55,298 bases of DNA, taken from positions 1 through 55,298 of the forward strand of contig CAJYVI010000024.1 of NCBI GenBank assembly GCA_913778145.1. The letters run 5' to 3'. The notes under the pieces are model-generated. The model ran no database searches, was not told the DNA's origin, and was given only the letters and a program-made list of their open reading frames with translations. The position numbers and the translations under genes were made by a program. Positions 53,510-55,298 of this stretch are shown in pieces; the first letter of the stretch is position 1, and each line of letters begins with the position of its first letter. This stretch comes from an uncultured Pseudocitrobacter sp. (GTDB lineage: Bacteria; Pseudomonadota; Gammaproteobacteria; Enterobacterales; Enterobacteriaceae).

Positions 53510-54560
53510 TCAATCCAATCCGTGGGATACCGCACCGGCGGCCGATAACGCCGCACAATCCGCCGACGCCTGGGGCAGCGCGCCTGCCGACGGCGGTGGC
53601 GGCGCAGACTGGCTGACCAGCGCCCCCGCGCCGCAGCCGGAACATTTCAACATTATGGATCCGTTCCATAAGACGCTGATCCCGCTCGATAGCTGGGTAA
53701 CGCACGGGATCGACTGGGTGGTGCTGCACTTCCGCCCGGTATTCCAGGGGATCCGCGTACCGATCGATTACATTCTTAGCGCCTTCCAGCAGTTGCTGTT
53801 GGGGATGCCCGCGCCGGTCGCAATTCTCGTTTTCGCGCTGATTGCCTGGCAGATGTCGAGCCTCAGCATGGGTGTCGCCACGCTGGTGTCGCTGATTGCC
53901 ATTGGCGCAATTGGTGCCTGGTCGCAGGCGATGGTTACCCTGGCGCTGGTTCTGACCGCCTTGCTGTTCTGTATCATCATCGGGCTACCGTTGGGGATAT
54001 GGCTGGCGCGAAGCCCGCGAGCAGCGAAAATCATTCGCCCATTGCTGGATGCCATGCAGACCACGCCTGCGTTTGTGTACCTTGTGCCAATCGTGATGCT
54101 GTTCGGTATCGGTAATGTGCCGGGCGTGGTGGTGACGATTATATTCGCCCTGCCGCCGATTGTGCGTCTGACCATTCTGGGAATTAACCAGGTGCCGGCG
54201 GATCTGATTGAAGCGTCGCGCTCATTCGGTGCCAGCCCGCGCCAGATGCTGTTTAAAGTGCAGTTGCCGCTGGCGATGCCCACCATTATGGCGGGTGTGA
54301 ACCAGACGCTGATGCTGGCGCTCTCTATGGTGGTTATCGCCTCGATGATCGCTGTGGGCGGCCTGGGGCAGATGGTTCTGCGCGGTATTGGCCGTCTTGA
54401 TATGGGCCTCGCTACCGTGGGCGGCGTCGGGATCGTTATTCTGGCGATTATCCTCGACCGCCTGACGCAAGCCGTGGGCCGCGATTCCCGCAGCCGTGGT
54501 AACCGCCGCTGGTACACCACCGGCCCGCTGGGTCTGCTGACCCGTCCTTTCAGTAAGTAA
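53502..54560 (+). CDS. proW: Glycine betaine/proline ABC transporter permease ProW
   Basis: A protein of 352 residues (E. coli 354). It has a long, Ala/Asp/Gly-rich periplasmic N-terminal part (about 100 residues), then the permease domain with several helices and the EAA loop ([22 protein letters not shown]), which contacts ProV. Confidence 0.97.
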   Translation: MADQSNPWDTAPAADNAAQSADAWGSAPADGGGGADWLTSAPAPQPEHFNIMDPFHKTLIPLDSWVTHGIDWVVLHFRPVFQGIRVPIDYILSAFQQLLLGMPAPVAILVFALIAWQMSSLSMGVATLVSLIAIGAIGAWSQAMVTLALVLTALLFCIIIGLPLGIWLARSPRAAKIIRPLLDAMQTTPAFVYLVPIVMLFGIGNVPGVVVTIIFALPPIVRLTILGINQVPADLIEASRSFGASPRQMLFKVQLPLAMPTIMAGVNQTLMLALSMVVIASMIAVGGLGQMVLRGIGRLDMGLATVGGVGIVILAIILDRLTQAVGRDSRSRGNRRWYTTGPLGLLTRPFSK

Positions 54561-54629
54561 TCCTGTTTTTACCCGGCGCATCGCGCGCCGGGCACTGCAA
54601 ACCTTATTCATCATAAAAAAGGAACAACG

Positions 54630-55298
54630 ATGCGACATAGCGTAATGTTAGCCACAGCCTTCGCCACCCTTGTTTCCACCAGCACCTTTGCGGCGGATTT
54701 ACCGGGCAAAGGTATTACCGTTCAGCCGATTCAGAGCACCATCACCGAAGAAACTTTCCAGACTCTGCTGGTCAGCCGTGCGCTGGAAAAGCTGGGCTAC
54801 ACCGTTAATAAGCCCGATGAAGTCGACTACAACGTCGCGTACACCTCGCTGGCGTCCGGCGATTCCACCTTTACCGCCGTTAACTGGCAGCCGCTGCACG
54901 ACGATATGTATGCCGCCGCCGGGGGCGATAAGAAATTCTACCGTGAAGGCGTATTTGTAAACGGTGCGGCTCAGGGTTATCTGATCGACAAGAAAACCGC
55001 TGAACAGTACCACATCACCAATATCGAGCAGCTAAAAGATCCGAAAATCGCCAAACTGTTCGACAGCAATGGCGACGGCAAAGCGGACTTAACCGGCTGT
55101 AACCCTGGCTGGGGCTGTGAAGCGGCGATTAACCACCAACTGGACGCCTATGGTCTGACCAAAACCGTCACCCACAATCAGGGTAACTATGCGGCGATGA
55201 TGGCCGATACCATCACCCGTTATAAAGAAGGCAAACCGGTGCTCTATTACACCTGGACGCCGTACTGGGTAAGCGACGTGATGAACCCGGGTAAAGAT
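54630..55298 (+). CDS. proX: Glycine betaine-binding periplasmic protein ProX, N-terminal part (cut by window edge)
   Basis: The first 223 codons are present, about two thirds of the gene. The signal peptide ends SMTFA-like (STFA/ADL). The betaine-binding Trp residues occur in AVNWQPLH and YYTWTPYWV. The ATG at 54630 follows AAGGA, 69 bases after proW. The frame runs off the right edge intact. Confidence 0.97.
   Translation, partial: MRHSVMLATAFATLVSTSTFAADLPGKGITVQPIQSTITEETFQTLLVSRALEKLGYTVNKPDEVDYNVAYTSLASGDSTFTAVNWQPLHDDMYAAAGGDKKFYREGVFVNGAAQGYLIDKKTAEQYHITNIEQLKDPKIAKLFDSNGDGKADLTGCNPGWGCEAAINHQLDAYGLTKTVTHNQGNYAAMMADTITRYKEGKPVLYYTWTPYWVSDVMNPGKD

Noticed and set aside
53768..54520. 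A 250-codon open frame on the minus strand
   Set aside because: Antisense to proW and rich in Ile, Thr, Pro and Arg; no ribosome binding site.

Overview
The window is enterobacterial chromosome, from the family Enterobacteriaceae. The right half holds the ygaP - stpA - alaE - ygaC - ygaM - nrdHIEF - proVWX order known from the E. coli 60-minute region. The left half is a P2/186-family prophage whose right end is marked by the last 45 bases of a tmRNA (ssrA) gene. The proteins are close to, but not identical with, E. coli proteins. Citrobacter, Enterobacter or a relative fits, but the genus cannot be fixed from the sequence alone.

Prophage (1-32861, left end outside the window). Reading left to right, the late genes are D U T E/E' FII FI, then a tail-fibre inversion module (DNA invertase, two 26-bp crossover sites, expressed H-G and silent H'-G'), I J W V, an opposite-strand membrane-protein cargo gene, S R, a lysis block (lysC inside lysB, lysA-like, SAR endolysin, holin), X L M N O, and the divergent P Q. 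Three TGT-N12-ACA sites mark P2-type late promoters. After Q come a PtuA/PtuB-like (Septu-type) ATPase plus HNH pair, a cos-like site, two small unknown genes, and the early operon: replication initiator A, dam methylase, DUF3850, zinc finger, DUF2732, DUF5347, Fil, a CII very like that of phage 186, and Apl/Cox. A divergent 186-type CI, the integrase, and a translationally coupled gene of about 504 residues with a nuclease-like motif lie between the switch and the attachment site. The virion genes are P2-like and the immunity region is 186-like. Accessory genes sit at three separate places, and all look like candidates for phage defence or exclusion.

Host accessory segment (32862-42857). The orphaned ssrA terminator is followed by a GNAT acetyltransferase with a CTG or lost start codon, an overlapping LOG/Nudix pair, a DUF1294 membrane protein, two divergent HTH regulators around a shared palindrome, an AzoR-like flavoprotein, a small periplasmic repeat protein, a REP element, and a four-gene chaperone-usher fimbrial operon (major subunit, chaperone, usher, tip adhesin).

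Host core segment (42858-55298). This holds the YgaP rhodanese, a 59-residue YodC-like protein, the H-NS paralogue StpA, the alanine exporter AlaE, YgaC, YgaM, a MocR regulator divergent from an AhpD-like protein, the class Ib ribonucleotide reductase operon with NrdR-box-like sites, and the osmoregulated glycine betaine transporter ProVW with the start of ProX, cut by the window edge.
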